A stretch of 19,890 nt of DNA from CAJQQK01 sp051010015 (GCA_051010015.1 JBPCVZ010000055.1:1-19890); one strand, 5' to 3'. Counted from the stretch's first letter, positions 1 to 7,818 are shown. Numbers and translations: made by a program. Notes: generated by a model from the sequence alone, not told the origin.

Positions 1-234
1 GACTTGCTTGTTCGTGAGCTGGTGCAAGCCTGCCATCGTTTATCGCGGTTTATCCACCTGCCTCGTCCTGGGTTCGAGTCCCTTAGCAGGTTTCAACCAT
101 TTTTATACCAGTAGGCATTTGCTTGCACAAAATTTTCAGAGACGCTTGGAGACATGGAAACGACAAAACATGGCGGATTGCCTATTGTCTTTGTCGTCTC
201 AAGAGATATTTGGAGATGTTTGAAGAAGGCCCGC
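1..234. other. Left-edge intergenic stretch with tRNA T-arm-like fragment
   Basis: No convincing protein gene lies here; the short open frames have no recognisable family and no good ribosome binding site. Positions 70-82 carry a T-loop-like string (GGGTTCGAGTCCC). The surrounding bases form competing inverted repeats: AAGCCTGC at 26-33, or ACCTGC at 56-61, can pair with GCAGGT(TT) at 86-93. A CCA occurs at 97-99. A complete cloverleaf cannot be built, because the T stem has only three pairs and no matching acceptor or anticodon arm is visible. It may be a decayed tRNA or the remnant of an attachment site, or it may be chance. The rest holds the hairpin listed separately at 160-197. Confidence 0.35.
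160..197 (-). terminator. Hairpin downstream of tRNA-Ser, possible terminator
   Basis: ACGACAAA at 160-167 pairs perfectly with TTTGTCGT at 190-197. Inside, ACA (168-170) pairs with TGT (186-188) and GGC (172-174) with GCC (180-182), giving about 14 pairs with small bulges. It lies 37 bases downstream of the tRNA-Ser 3' end on the minus strand, and the next minus-strand bases are TTTCC, a short T-run. Position and structure fit a factor-independent terminator for the tRNA transcript, but the T-run is short, so this is an inference. Confidence 0.4.
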
Positions 235-324
235 TGGCGGAGGGGGTGGGATTCGAACCCACGAGACGCTTTCACGCCTGCCGGTTTTCAAGACCGGTGC
301 CTTCAACCACTCGGCCACCCCTCC
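235..324 (-). tRNA. tRNA-Ser (anticodon UGA)
   Basis: A complete class II tRNA of 90 nt reads on the minus strand. The acceptor stem GGAGGGG (318-324) pairs with CCCCTCC, followed by discriminator G and an encoded CCA (complement of 235-237). The anticodon stem ACCGG/CCGGT closes the loop CTTGAAA, whose anticodon TGA lies at 288-290 and reads UCA and related serine codons. There is a long variable arm, as expected for serine tRNAs, and the T-arm carries GGTTCGAATCC. It delivers serine at UCN codons. It is divergent from rlpA and appears to be its own transcription unit. Confidence 0.97.
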
Positions 325-355
325 GCTTGCCGTCGCGCCGCGTCGGCCGGGGAGA

Positions 356-384
356 TGCTTAGCGTTGATCGGCGCTCAGCTCAA
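356..384 (-). promoter_or_regulatory. Candidate sigma-70-type promoter for tRNA-Ser
   Basis: On the minus strand a -35-like TTGAGC (379-384) is followed after exactly 17 bases by a -10-like TAAGCA (356-361). Transcription would begin near 349, about 25 bases before the mature tRNA 5' end at 324, which is a normal tRNA leader length. Only part of each hexamer matches consensus, so the call rests mainly on spacing and position. Confidence 0.4.
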
Positions 385-457
385 CCCCTCGATTAAGGTT
401 TCGCTAACCAATTTGACCCACTGTCAGGTGGTATTTGAGTGACGCTGGAGACGTGGT

Positions 458-1351
458 GTGGCGTATGGTTCTCGTTGGCTCCGACTGAGTCTTATTATCG
501 GGCTCGGTGTCGGACTTGGTGCTTGCTCGACAGGCGGCCTGCGTGGGAAGACACAGAGCGTCGCCGATGATCGACTGGGCTATGCCCGACCAGCCTACGC
601 CGGGCGCCACGGCTTTGCGTCGCGGCAGCCCCGTTCACACAATGATCACTATCAACAACGTGCTGCCGCGCGGCCGCGTTCGGGTGGACGATTGCCGAAA
701 GTGCGATCGCGTCAGCCAGTCCCTACATCCCGTCCGATCGTTGGTCGACCTTACGACCCTGGCAAATCGTCGCCGGCGAGCGGCAACAGGCAGGCCTATG
801 CCTTGCCGCCGCGGGTCGAGCGACGTGCGTTGCCGGCGCGGCCGCCACGGAACGTGACGCGCCCCGCGCCGGCCGCAGAGCCGGCCTATGTACCAAGTGG
901 CTGGGCCCGTTGGATCGGGCGGTCATGGCTTGGCCACCGGACGGCGTCGGGGGAGATGTTCGATGCGGATCGGCTGACCGGTGCCCATGCCAGCCTGCCG
1001 CTGCCATCGTTTCTGTACGTCACCAACAAGCGCAACGGTCGTACGATTCTGATCAGGATAAATGATCGTGTTCCCGCTGCCCGGGACCGCGTCATCATTG
1101 TTTCGCGGCGGGCGGCCGAACTGCTCGATTTTCGTGCTGCCGGCCGTGTTGAGGTCGACATCCAGTATGGTGGCCGCGCTTCTCCCGTGCCGAATGAGAA
1201 GCACGAGCGAGCGTTCCTGATGAAGCAGCCCTGGTATCGCGGCAGGTCGGCCGCGGTCCGGCGCATGCCTCGAGCGTCAGTGCGCCAGCGAACGGCTGAA
1301 CGGCGCTACGCGATACCAACCTATCCGCGCTGGGACAACACGCGGCGCTAG
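458..1351 (+). CDS. rlpA: RlpA-like septal ring lipoprotein
   Basis: A 297-residue lipoprotein of the RlpA family. Known members bind denuded septal peptidoglycan, and some are lytic transglycosylases. The start is GTG, preceded by GGAG at 447-450 seven bases upstream. A signal peptide ends in the lipobox LGAC, with Cys23 as the lipidation site, implying an outer-membrane anchor. Residues about 24-145 are a low-complexity Arg/Pro/Ala-rich linker. The double-psi beta-barrel spans about 148-240 and keeps the residues matching the catalytic set: Glu166 in TASGE, His177, and Asp203 in NDR. The usual SWYG and NDRGP motifs read RWIG and NDRVP here, so enzymatic activity is less certain than fold. 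There is no obvious SPOR domain; the C-terminal 55 residues are basic. It sits upstream of a D,D-carboxypeptidase on the same strand, consistent with a cell-wall role. Confidence 0.88.
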   Translation: MAYGSRWLRLSLIIGLGVGLGACSTGGLRGKTQSVADDRLGYARPAYAGRHGFASRQPRSHNDHYQQRAAARPRSGGRLPKVRSRQPVPTSRPIVGRPYDPGKSSPASGNRQAYALPPRVERRALPARPPRNVTRPAPAAEPAYVPSGWARWIGRSWLGHRTASGEMFDADRLTGAHASLPLPSFLYVTNKRNGRTILIRINDRVPAARDRVIIVSRRAAELLDFRAAGRVEVDIQYGGRASPVPNEKHERAFLMKQPWYRGRSAAVRRMPRASVRQRTAERRYAIPTYPRWDNTRR

Positions 1352-1530
1352 AGCCACCCGCCGTTGAAGAGCGGAGCTGCCTCCAACTAAAGGCGCGCGG
1401 CTCTGGGCATGGCCAATAGAGTTGGCGGGCGATCGTGCGACGTGTTAGTGATCGGAATGCCGGGGGGCGCAAATTTTTTTGGCGAAGCTTGCTGGCGTTG
1501 GGTGACGTCGGTGGATTTCGGGTAGAGGGC

Positions 1531-1535
1531 GGAGG
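1531..1535 (+). promoter_or_regulatory. Ribosome binding site that fixes the dacA start
   Basis: GGAGG lies four bases before ATG 1540 and is the best Shine-Dalgarno in the region. The open frame continues upstream to 1435, but that extension would place 35 polar residues ahead of the signal peptide and has no comparable binding site. Confidence 0.7.
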
Positions 1536-1539
1536 ACGA

Positions 1540-2715
1540 ATGGGTTCGGACATGCTGCGTATCGGCGTGCTTTGGCTCGTTGCTGTGCTGGTTGTGGTTT
1601 TGCCGGCGAATGCCTCTGCCGACAAGGGTGGTTTCACGACCAAGGCACGCCAAGCCATTCTCGTTGATGGTCAGAGTGGATCGATCCTCTTTTCTCACAA
1701 TCCGGATGTACGCCGTCCACCGGCCAGTATGAGCAAGTTGATGACATTGGCGCTGATTTTCAAAGCGCTCAAGGCCACAAAACTTTCGCTCACGGATCAG
1801 ATTGTCGTCAGCGAAAATGCCTGGCGGACGGGCGGCGCGCCGTCGCGCACCTCGTCGATGTTCGTGCCGATCAACAAGTCGGCATCGGTCGAACAGATGA
1901 TTCGCGGCCTGGTCATTCAATCCGGCAATGATGCCGCCATCGCTATCGCCGAGCACATGGCCGGCTCCGAAGAGCTGTTCGCCAAGCAAATGGATAAGGA
2001 AGCGCAGCGTCTCGGCCTGACCAACTCGACATTTGGAAACGCGAGCGGCCTGCCACATCCGCGCCAATTGATGAGCGCACGCGATATCGCGATTTTGGCG
2101 CGCTACCTGATTTATAGTCTGCCGGAGTATTATCCGTACTTTGCCGAGCGCGAGTTTAAGTATCGCCGGTTCCGATTTATCAATCGCAACCGTTTGCTGT
2201 TCATGAAGCTTGGTGTCGATGGCCTAAAGACCGGTGCGACGAAGGAGGCGGGCTACGGCGTTGTCGCGTCGGCAGTCCGGAAAGGGCGCCGGTTGATCGC
2301 CGTCCTTGGTGGCCTCAAGAGCAAGAAGGAACGCTGGGCCGAGGCGCGTCGGCTGATTCAATGGGGGTTCAATGACTTCGCCCCGTTCAAGGTATTTGAG
2401 AAGGGCGAAGTCGTCGGCCAGGCGCGGGTTTGGGGCGGGGATCGTCTGTATGTGCCGCTCATTGGCCGGGATGACGTTCGGGTGTACTTGCCGCGCTTCC
2501 CGGTGAATCAGCGACTGCGCGGCGAGGTGATCTACACTGGACCGCTGAAACCGCCGATCCGGCGTGGAGATCAGGTCGCCATGTTGCGCGTGACGAGTTC
2601 GACAGGCGCGCAGGGCCAGGTGCCGCTGTTTGCTGCAGAATCGGTCGAACGGGCCGGGCTGATGCGCCGCGGCCTGGATTCGCTGTTCCATCTGGCATTC
2701 AGTTGGGTTCCCTGA
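1540..2715 (+). CDS. dacA: D-alanyl-D-alanine carboxypeptidase (PBP5/6-type, DacA family)
   Basis: This 391-residue serine D,D-carboxypeptidase removes the terminal D-Ala from peptidoglycan pentapeptides in the periplasm and so limits cross-linking. A signal peptide (hydrophobic core about 8-22, likely cleavage after ASA at 25-27) precedes the peptidase S11 domain. All three active-site motifs are present: SMSK with nucleophile Ser63 and Lys66, SGN at 128-130, and KTG at 230-232. Residues about 285-375 match the PBP5 C-terminal beta domain. The last 20 residues form a likely amphipathic helix (GLMRRGLDSLFHLAFSW) for peripheral inner-membrane attachment. It follows rlpA after 188 bases and precedes tmk by 80, so it may start its own transcript. 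The exact paralogue name (dacA, dacC or dacF) cannot be decided from sequence alone. Confidence 0.93.
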   Translation: MGSDMLRIGVLWLVAVLVVVLPANASADKGGFTTKARQAILVDGQSGSILFSHNPDVRRPPASMSKLMTLALIFKALKATKLSLTDQIVVSENAWRTGGAPSRTSSMFVPINKSASVEQMIRGLVIQSGNDAAIAIAEHMAGSEELFAKQMDKEAQRLGLTNSTFGNASGLPHPRQLMSARDIAILARYLIYSLPEYYPYFAEREFKYRRFRFINRNRLLFMKLGVDGLKTGATKEAGYGVVASAVRKGRRLIAVLGGLKSKKERWAEARRLIQWGFNDFAPFKVFEKGEVVGQARVWGGDRLYVPLIGRDDVRVYLPRFPVNQRLRGEVIYTGPLKPPIRRGDQVAMLRVTSSTGAQGQVPLFAAESVERAGLMRRGLDSLFHLAFSWVP

Positions 2716-2795
2716 TTGCGCTGCCACTGCAAGCGTGCGCGCGGCGGGCGTGAATTCGCGTGACGTTCCGGTCCGCTCACACTAGTTTGCAGCCT

Positions 2796-3446
2796 ATGGA
2801 GCAGGGCAAATTCATTACTTTTGAGGGGGGCGATGGCGTCGGCAAAACGACCCAGATCGAACGCTTGGCTGCGCGCTTGCGTGCCAAGGGTATCGAATAT
2901 GTCGTGACGCGTGAGCCGGGCGGTACGCCGTTCGCCGAACGCGTGCGTGACTTTATCCTATCCGGGGGATTGCCCGAGCATCCGGCGTTGGCAGAAGCGC
3001 TTCTGTTTGGCGCGGCACGCTTGGATCACGTCAAGCGCTTCATTCAGCCGGCACGAGTTGCCGGGCAGTGGGTGCTTTGCGATCGGTTTGCGGATTCGAC
3101 GCGTGCGTATCAGGGTGCCGCTGGTGGTGTTGATCCTTCCGTGTTGCTGCAACTCGAAGCGTTGACGCATCCGGATTGTGCACCCGACCTGACCTTGATT
3201 CTCGATCTTGATCCGACCGCGGGGCGTGTGCGCATTACCGAGCGTCGTGCACGTGGAGACGAAACAGACGATCCGTTCGAGGGTCGCGATCTGGACTTCC
3301 AGGTACGGCTGCGCGAGGCGTTTCTTGGGATTGCCCGTTCCGACCCGCGGCGCTGCCGGATCATCGATGCGGCCGAGACGGAGGACACAGTCGAGGCGGC
3401 AATCTGGGATTGCGTTGCAGACCGGTTCGACCTGGAGGTCGCGTGA
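2796..3446 (+). CDS. tmk: Thymidylate kinase
   Basis: dTMP kinase phosphorylates dTMP to dTDP with ATP, a cytosolic step common to de novo and salvage dTTP supply. The 216-residue product has the P-loop GGDGVGKTTQ (11-20), the TREPGG motif (38-43), the dTMP-binding DRF segment (96-98, followed by DSTRAYQG), and a LID region rich in Arg around RARGDETDDPFEGR. Length is normal for the family. I chose ATG 2796 because the family begins just before the GKFITFEGG strand. An in-frame GTG at 2760 would add 12 residues, and neither start has a strong binding site. Its TGA overlaps the holB ATG by one base, implying translational coupling of nucleotide supply with a replisome subunit. Confidence 0.96.
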   Translation: MEQGKFITFEGGDGVGKTTQIERLAARLRAKGIEYVVTREPGGTPFAERVRDFILSGGLPEHPALAEALLFGAARLDHVKRFIQPARVAGQWVLCDRFADSTRAYQGAAGGVDPSVLLQLEALTHPDCAPDLTLILDLDPTAGRVRITERRARGDETDDPFEGRDLDFQVRLREAFLGIARSDPRRCRIIDAAETEDTVEAAIWDCVADRFDLEVA

Positions 3447-4582
3447 TGGCCCGGGCGCCGCGCGAACAGACGATCGAGGTCTATCCGGAAGCAGACCGTC
3501 TCGACCCGTTCCCGCACCCTCGGCATACAGAGGTAGTCTTTGGTCATACTGCCGCGGAGGCGCAATTGGCAGCCGGATTGTCCGGCGGCAACCTGCATCA
3601 TGCCTGGTTGCTTGTCGGGCCGAGTGGTGTCGGTAAAGCGACACTTGCCTATCGATTTGCCCGTGCGGCATTGTCCGGTGCCGAAGGCGATGGTCCGGCA
3701 CTCTTGATGGACGAAGGCAAACTGCCGGTAAATGCGGGGTCGAAGGCCAGCCATCTCGTACGCGCCCTGTCGCATCCGGACCTGTTGGTTCTGCGCCGCC
3801 CGTACGACATCAAGGCCAAGCGCTTCAAGACCAATATTACCGTCGATGAAGTCCGCCGTCTGCGTGACTTCCTGGGCCACAAGCAGTCCGGCAGAGGCTG
3901 GAAAGTGGTCATCGTTGACAGCGCGGACGAACTCAATGTCAATGCCGCAAACGCGCTCTTGAAATCCCTTGAGGAGCCACCGGCGGGCGCGATTTTCTTT
4001 TTGATTTCGTCGATGCCCGGGCGCCTGTTGACAACGATCCGGTCGCGTTGCCGCCAACTGACGATGCATCCGCTCGGGGACACCGATCTACAGGCGGCTG
4101 CTGGACAGGCGCTGACAGCGGCGGAACTCGAGATGCCGGATAGCGATGCATGGCCACTTCTGCTGCGTTCCTCGGCGGGCAGTGTTGGCCGGTTGTTGCG
4201 GCTGGCGTCTGATGACGGGATCGCGTTGTCCAAGAAAGTCGATCAGGTATTTGGCAATCTTCGGCGACCGGACTGGCCGTTATTGCATCAGCTGTCGGAT
4301 GAGTTTGCCGCGGTTGCTGCCGGCGAGAAATTCGAGGCATTTATCGATTTGCTGCTGGCACGGCTGGCGCGAACGGTGCGTGCCGCTGCCACGGGGCAAG
4401 GTGACAGCGTTGATCTCGATACCGTGCGTAAACTCGGCACGCAGGCGGATCTTGCCAGTTGGGCTGCGCTATGGGAGACACTGGTCCGCGAAAAGTCGGC
4501 CCAGGGCGCGCTCAATCTCGACCGGAAGGCATTTGTCCTGGATTGTGTGACGCGTCTCAATCGGCTTGCAGGGCGCAACTGA
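3446..4582 (+). CDS. holB: DNA polymerase III subunit delta prime
   Basis: The delta-prime subunit of the clamp-loader complex helps open and load the beta sliding clamp. The 378-residue product is an AAA+ protein with Walker A GPSGVGK (58-64), a Walker B-like VIVDSADELN (155-164), the NAANALLKSLEEPP helix (166-179), and the arginine-finger SRC motif at 200-202. The C-terminal part is the helical collar domain. The start ATG 3446 is supported by GGAGG at 3434-3438, seven bases upstream, inside the end of tmk; the open frame continues 12 codons further back without support. The Cys cluster that forms the zinc module in many clamp-loader subunits is absent: there is no Cys between Walker A and SRC. 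I expect this to be normal for the alphaproteobacterial form. Confidence 0.94.
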   Translation: MARAPREQTIEVYPEADRLDPFPHPRHTEVVFGHTAAEAQLAAGLSGGNLHHAWLLVGPSGVGKATLAYRFARAALSGAEGDGPALLMDEGKLPVNAGSKASHLVRALSHPDLLVLRRPYDIKAKRFKTNITVDEVRRLRDFLGHKQSGRGWKVVIVDSADELNVNAANALLKSLEEPPAGAIFFLISSMPGRLLTTIRSRCRQLTMHPLGDTDLQAAAGQALTAAELEMPDSDAWPLLLRSSAGSVGRLLRLASDDGIALSKKVDQVFGNLRRPDWPLLHQLSDEFAAVAAGEKFEAFIDLLLARLARTVRAAATGQGDSVDLDTVRKLGTQADLASWAALWETLVREKSAQGALNLDRKAFVLDCVTRLNRLAGRN

Positions 4583-4649
4583 GTGCGGCGTCAAATGGGA
4601 CGTCTGACGGGGTTGTGCAAGCGCCCGCACAGGACATGGAACGACGACA

Positions 4650-6218
4650 ATGGCAGAGCGCCAAAAATTTTATATCACGACGCCGATCTTCTATCCGAAC
4701 GGCGTGCCGCATATCGGCCATGCCTACACGGCGCTGGCGACCGATGCGATTGCGCGTTTCGAGCGTTTGGATGGCAAGGATGTCCTTTTTCTGACCGGGA
4801 CCGATGAGCACGGTCTCAAGATGAAGCAGACGGCGCTCGAAGAAGGCATGACGCCGATCGAACTCGCCGATCGCAACTCTACCGTGTTCCGCGAAATGGA
4901 GGATGCGCTCAATTGCTCGTACGATGACTTCATTCGCACCACCGAGCCGCGACATCACGCGGCGTGTGCCGAGATGTGGCGGCGCATGGAAGCTGCGGGT
5001 GACATTTATCTGTCAAAATATGCGGGCTGGTATTCGGTGCGTCAGGAAGCGTACTACGATGAGAAGGAAACGATCGTCGGCGAGGATGGCGTACGCCGTG
5101 AGCAGGAGGTGGGCTCACCGGTCGAGTGGACGGAGGAGGAGACGTACTTCTTTCGCCTGTCCGCCTTCGAGGAGCGACTGTTGGCGCACTACGACGCGCA
5201 TCCCGATTTCATCTTGCCGCCGGAACGGCGCAATGAGGTTGTCAGCTTCGTCAAGGGCGGTCTGCAGGACTTGTCGATTTCGCGCGCCACGCTCGACTGG
5301 GGGATCCCGGTCCCTTCCGATCCCAAGCACGTAATGTACGTTTGGGTCGATGCGCTGACAAACTACATCACGGGTGCCGGATTTCCTGATGAGAGCCATC
5401 AGGACTGGGGCTATTGGCCGGCTGACGTGCATATCATCGGCAAGGATATCGTACGGTTCCACGCGGTCTATTGGCCGGCGTTCCTGATGTCTGCAGGCGT
5501 GGCATTGCCGAGGCGTGTTTTCGCGCACGGGTTCCTCTTCAATCGCGGTGAGAAAATGTCGAAGTCGGTCGGCAATGTCGTCGACCCCTTCAATCTGGTG
5601 GATGCCTACGGGGTTGACCAAACGCGCTACTTCTTCCTGCGCGAAGTCGGCTTCGGGCAGGACGGTTCCTATGGCCATGAGGCGATTGTCAATCGCATTA
5701 ATGCCGACCTTGCGAACGATATCGGCAACCTTGCCCAGCGCTCACTGTCGATGATCGCGAAGAACTGTGATGGTAAGGTGCCTGAGCCGGGTGTGCTGGA
5801 AGAGGCCGACAGGGCCATTCTTGCGGCGGCTGATGCGCTTCACGAACCGGTGCGGGATGCGATGGACCGTCAGGCGATCAAACAATATCTCGATGCCGTC
5901 TGGTCGGTGGTTGCGGAGGCCAACCGATATTTTGCCGGCGAGGAGCCATGGGCCAAGCGCAAGACGGATCTAGCGCGCATGAACACGATCCTCTACGTCA
6001 CCGCCGAGGTCGTGCGTCAGGCTGCGATCCTGGCGCAGCCGGTCGTGCCGGAAGGTGCCGGGCGTTTGCTTGACCTGCTCAACATACCCGCCGACAAGCG
6101 CGATTTCGCTGCGCTGGGTGAGAAGGGTCGATTGACGGCGGGTGCCGAACTGCCTAAGCCCGCCGGTGTTTTTCCGCGCTACGTTGAACCCGACGACGCT
6201 CAGGGAGCAAAGGCGTAA
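4650..6218 (+). CDS. metG: Methionyl-tRNA synthetase
   Basis: This class I aminoacyl-tRNA synthetase charges tRNA-Met, including the initiator, with methionine. The 522-residue product begins with the Rossmann-fold strand and the HIGH motif (HIGH, 21-24). It continues with LTGTDEHG, the methionine-pocket region, WVDALTNYITG, and KMSKS at 302-306, followed by an alpha-helical anticodon-binding domain. The CP domain lacks a four-cysteine zinc knuckle, so it is the short, zinc-free type. There is no C-terminal EMAP/tRNA-binding domain, which agrees with its length. The ATG has only a weak upstream GGA (4638-4640). It lies 67 bases after holB, and its TAA overlaps the tatD ATG (TAATG). Confidence 0.97.
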   Translation: MAERQKFYITTPIFYPNGVPHIGHAYTALATDAIARFERLDGKDVLFLTGTDEHGLKMKQTALEEGMTPIELADRNSTVFREMEDALNCSYDDFIRTTEPRHHAACAEMWRRMEAAGDIYLSKYAGWYSVRQEAYYDEKETIVGEDGVRREQEVGSPVEWTEEETYFFRLSAFEERLLAHYDAHPDFILPPERRNEVVSFVKGGLQDLSISRATLDWGIPVPSDPKHVMYVWVDALTNYITGAGFPDESHQDWGYWPADVHIIGKDIVRFHAVYWPAFLMSAGVALPRRVFAHGFLFNRGEKMSKSVGNVVDPFNLVDAYGVDQTRYFFLREVGFGQDGSYGHEAIVNRINADLANDIGNLAQRSLSMIAKNCDGKVPEPGVLEEADRAILAAADALHEPVRDAMDRQAIKQYLDAVWSVVAEANRYFAGEEPWAKRKTDLARMNTILYVTAEVVRQAAILAQPVVPEGAGRLLDLLNIPADKRDFAALGEKGRLTAGAELPKPAGVFPRYVEPDDAQGAKA

Positions 6219-7021
6219 TGCTGGTCGATCATCATTGCCATCTCGACTTTCCGCAGTTCGAGGAAGACCGCGGTGAGATGATCGCACGCGCGCACACCGC
6301 CGGGGTCGGCCTGATGGTGACGATCTGCACGCGCATCCGCAATCTCGACAATCTACTCGCTATCTCGCACGCGCATCCGTCCGTCTATTGCTCGGTTGGG
6401 ACGCATCCCCATTATGCCGATGAAGAGCTCGATATCTCGGCGGACGAGATCGCCCGGTTGGCGCAGCATCCGCGCATCGTCGCGATCGGCGAGGCCGGTC
6501 TCGACTACCATTACCAGAAGAGTTCCAAAGAAGGGCAGGCGGACGGCTTTCGCCGGCACATTCGTGCAGCGCGCGAGACCGGGCTTCCGCTCGAAATCCA
6601 CACGCGCGATGCCGACGAGGATACCATCGCAATCCTCGAGGAGGCCTACCGCGATGGCCCCTTTCCGGCTATTTTGCACTGCTATACGGGCGGTCCGGAA
6701 TTGGCCCGGCGTGCCGTCGAGCTTGGCCTCTATGTTTCGTTCACGGGTGTCGTGACGTTCAAGAAGAACGAGGCCCTGCGCGAGATCGCCCGTGATGTCC
6801 CGTTGGATCGCATTCTGGTTGAGACCGATGCGCCCTATCTTGCGCCCATGCCCTATCGGGGCAAGACCAATGAACCGGCCTACGTCGTGTACACGGCGGA
6901 GAAGCTCGCCGAAGTAAAGGAGATGACGCCGGAAGCATTTGGTGTTGCGACAACGGACAACTTTTTCCGTTTGTTCCAAAAGGTGCCGCGGCCTGTGAGC
7001 GAACAGGCGGCGATCGTATGA
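6218..7021 (+). CDS. tatD: TatD-family metal-dependent hydrolase (putative DNase)
   Basis: A TIM-barrel hydrolase of the TatD/YcfH family. Characterised members are metal-dependent 3'-5' DNases or deoxyribonuclease-like enzymes, but the cellular substrate is often unclear. The 267-residue sequence carries the full metal set: HxH at 6-8 (HCH), Glu92 in GEAGLDYH, His128 in EIHTR, His154 in HCYTGG and Asp204 in ETDAPYLAP. Length is normal. It starts at the ATG that overlaps the metG stop and ends in an ATGA overlap with the next gene, so all three are probably translated from one mRNA. Placement right after metG is a widespread bacterial arrangement, but the link is not explained by known chemistry. 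Confidence 0.93.
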   Translation: MLVDHHCHLDFPQFEEDRGEMIARAHTAGVGLMVTICTRIRNLDNLLAISHAHPSVYCSVGTHPHYADEELDISADEIARLAQHPRIVAIGEAGLDYHYQKSSKEGQADGFRRHIRAARETGLPLEIHTRDADEDTIAILEEAYRDGPFPAILHCYTGGPELARRAVELGLYVSFTGVVTFKKNEALREIARDVPLDRILVETDAPYLAPMPYRGKTNEPAYVVYTAEKLAEVKEMTPEAFGVATTDNFFRLFQKVPRPVSEQAAIV

Positions 7022-7818
7022 GCTATCGCCTGACAATTCTCGGTTCCGGCTCGTCCGGCGGTGTCCCGCGTCTCGGCAACGATTGGGGGGCGTGTGATCC
7101 GGAGAACCCGAAGAACCGTCGCCTGAGATGTTCGGCGCTGGTCGAGCGTTGGGGCAAGAAGGGTGGCCACACGATCGTCCTGATCGACAGTGGACCGGAT
7201 GTCCGCGAACAGCTTCTTTCAATGCGCGTCGAGGCGCTGGATGGCGTTGTTTACACCCACGATCACGCTGATCACACGCACGGCATCGATGATCTGCGCG
7301 TCATCTGCTATCGCATGCGCAAGCGGATCGACGCGTGGGCGGATGCGGCAACCCAGGAAACCTTGATGACCCGTTTCGGCTATTGCTTTGAGGCGCCGCC
7401 GGGTCGTTCCTATCCGCCGATCCTCGATCCGCACCTGATCGAACCGGAACAGCAAGTCTCGGTCGAGGGCAGCGGTGGTGCAATTGATCTGCAACCTATC
7501 GTCCAGGATCATGGCGAGATCTCTTCGCTTGGTTTCCGGATTGGTGACGTCGCTTACTCACCCGACATTAGCGGGCTGTCTGATGACTCGATCGAGCGCT
7601 TGCAGGGGCTGGACGTCTGGATTGTCGATTCACTGCGCTACATTCCGCATCCCAGTCATTTCACCGTCAAGCAAGCGCTCGAATGGATTGACCGGCTCAA
7701 GCCGAAGCGTGCGATCCTGACGCATCTGCATGTCGACCTTGATTATGACACGCTGCGGCGCGATTTGCCGGACCATGTCGAGCCAGCCTACGACGGCATG
7801 CAGATCAGCTTCGAGTGA
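7018..7818 (+). CDS. PhnP-like metallo-beta-lactamase-fold hydrolase
   Basis: The 266-residue product belongs to the metallo-beta-lactamase superfamily. It resembles PhnP-type phosphodiesterases (phosphoribosyl cyclic phosphodiesterase) and starts with the typical TILGSGSSGGVPRLG strand-loop. The dinuclear metal motif HDHADH occupies 81-86. Further candidate ligands are His165 (QDHG), Asp183 (YSPDISG), His214 and the H-L-H-V-D segment at 236-240. No phosphonate (phn) genes lie nearby, so a C-P lyase role is not supported. In this position, downstream of metG-tatD, it is more likely a housekeeping phosphodiesterase of unknown substrate. Its ATG overlaps the tatD stop. It is the last gene of the plus-strand block. 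Confidence 0.85.
   Translation: MSYRLTILGSGSSGGVPRLGNDWGACDPENPKNRRLRCSALVERWGKKGGHTIVLIDSGPDVREQLLSMRVEALDGVVYTHDHADHTHGIDDLRVICYRMRKRIDAWADAATQETLMTRFGYCFEAPPGRSYPPILDPHLIEPEQQVSVEGSGGAIDLQPIVQDHGEISSLGFRIGDVAYSPDISGLSDDSIERLQGLDVWIVDSLRYIPHPSHFTVKQALEWIDRLKPKRAILTHLHVDLDYDTLRRDLPDHVEPAYDGMQISFE

Noticed and set aside
1..99. A functional tRNA or tmRNA at the left edge
   Set aside because: The T stem has only three pairs and no acceptor, D or anticodon arm fits around it; kept only as a tRNA-like fragment.
413..437. Promoter for rlpA starting with TTGACC
   Set aside because: The only -10-like string (TATTTG) is 13 bases away, too close for a normal promoter.
1435..1539. N-terminal extension of the carboxypeptidase
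   Set aside because: The added residues are not part of a signal peptide, and GGAGG at 1531-1535 points to ATG 1540.
1387..2067. Minus-strand open frame of 226 codons opposite dacA
   Set aside because: It is antisense to a gene with all three active-site motifs, shows no recognisable family and has no binding site.
3110..4069. Minus-strand open frame of 319 codons opposite tmk and holB
   Set aside because: Long open frames opposite GC-rich genes are common; the translation is Arg-rich and lacks any domain, while the plus strand encodes clear motifs.
7018..7818. Ribonuclease Z
   Set aside because: The N-terminal strand and the HDHADH context fit PhnP-type enzymes better, and no exosite arm is visible.
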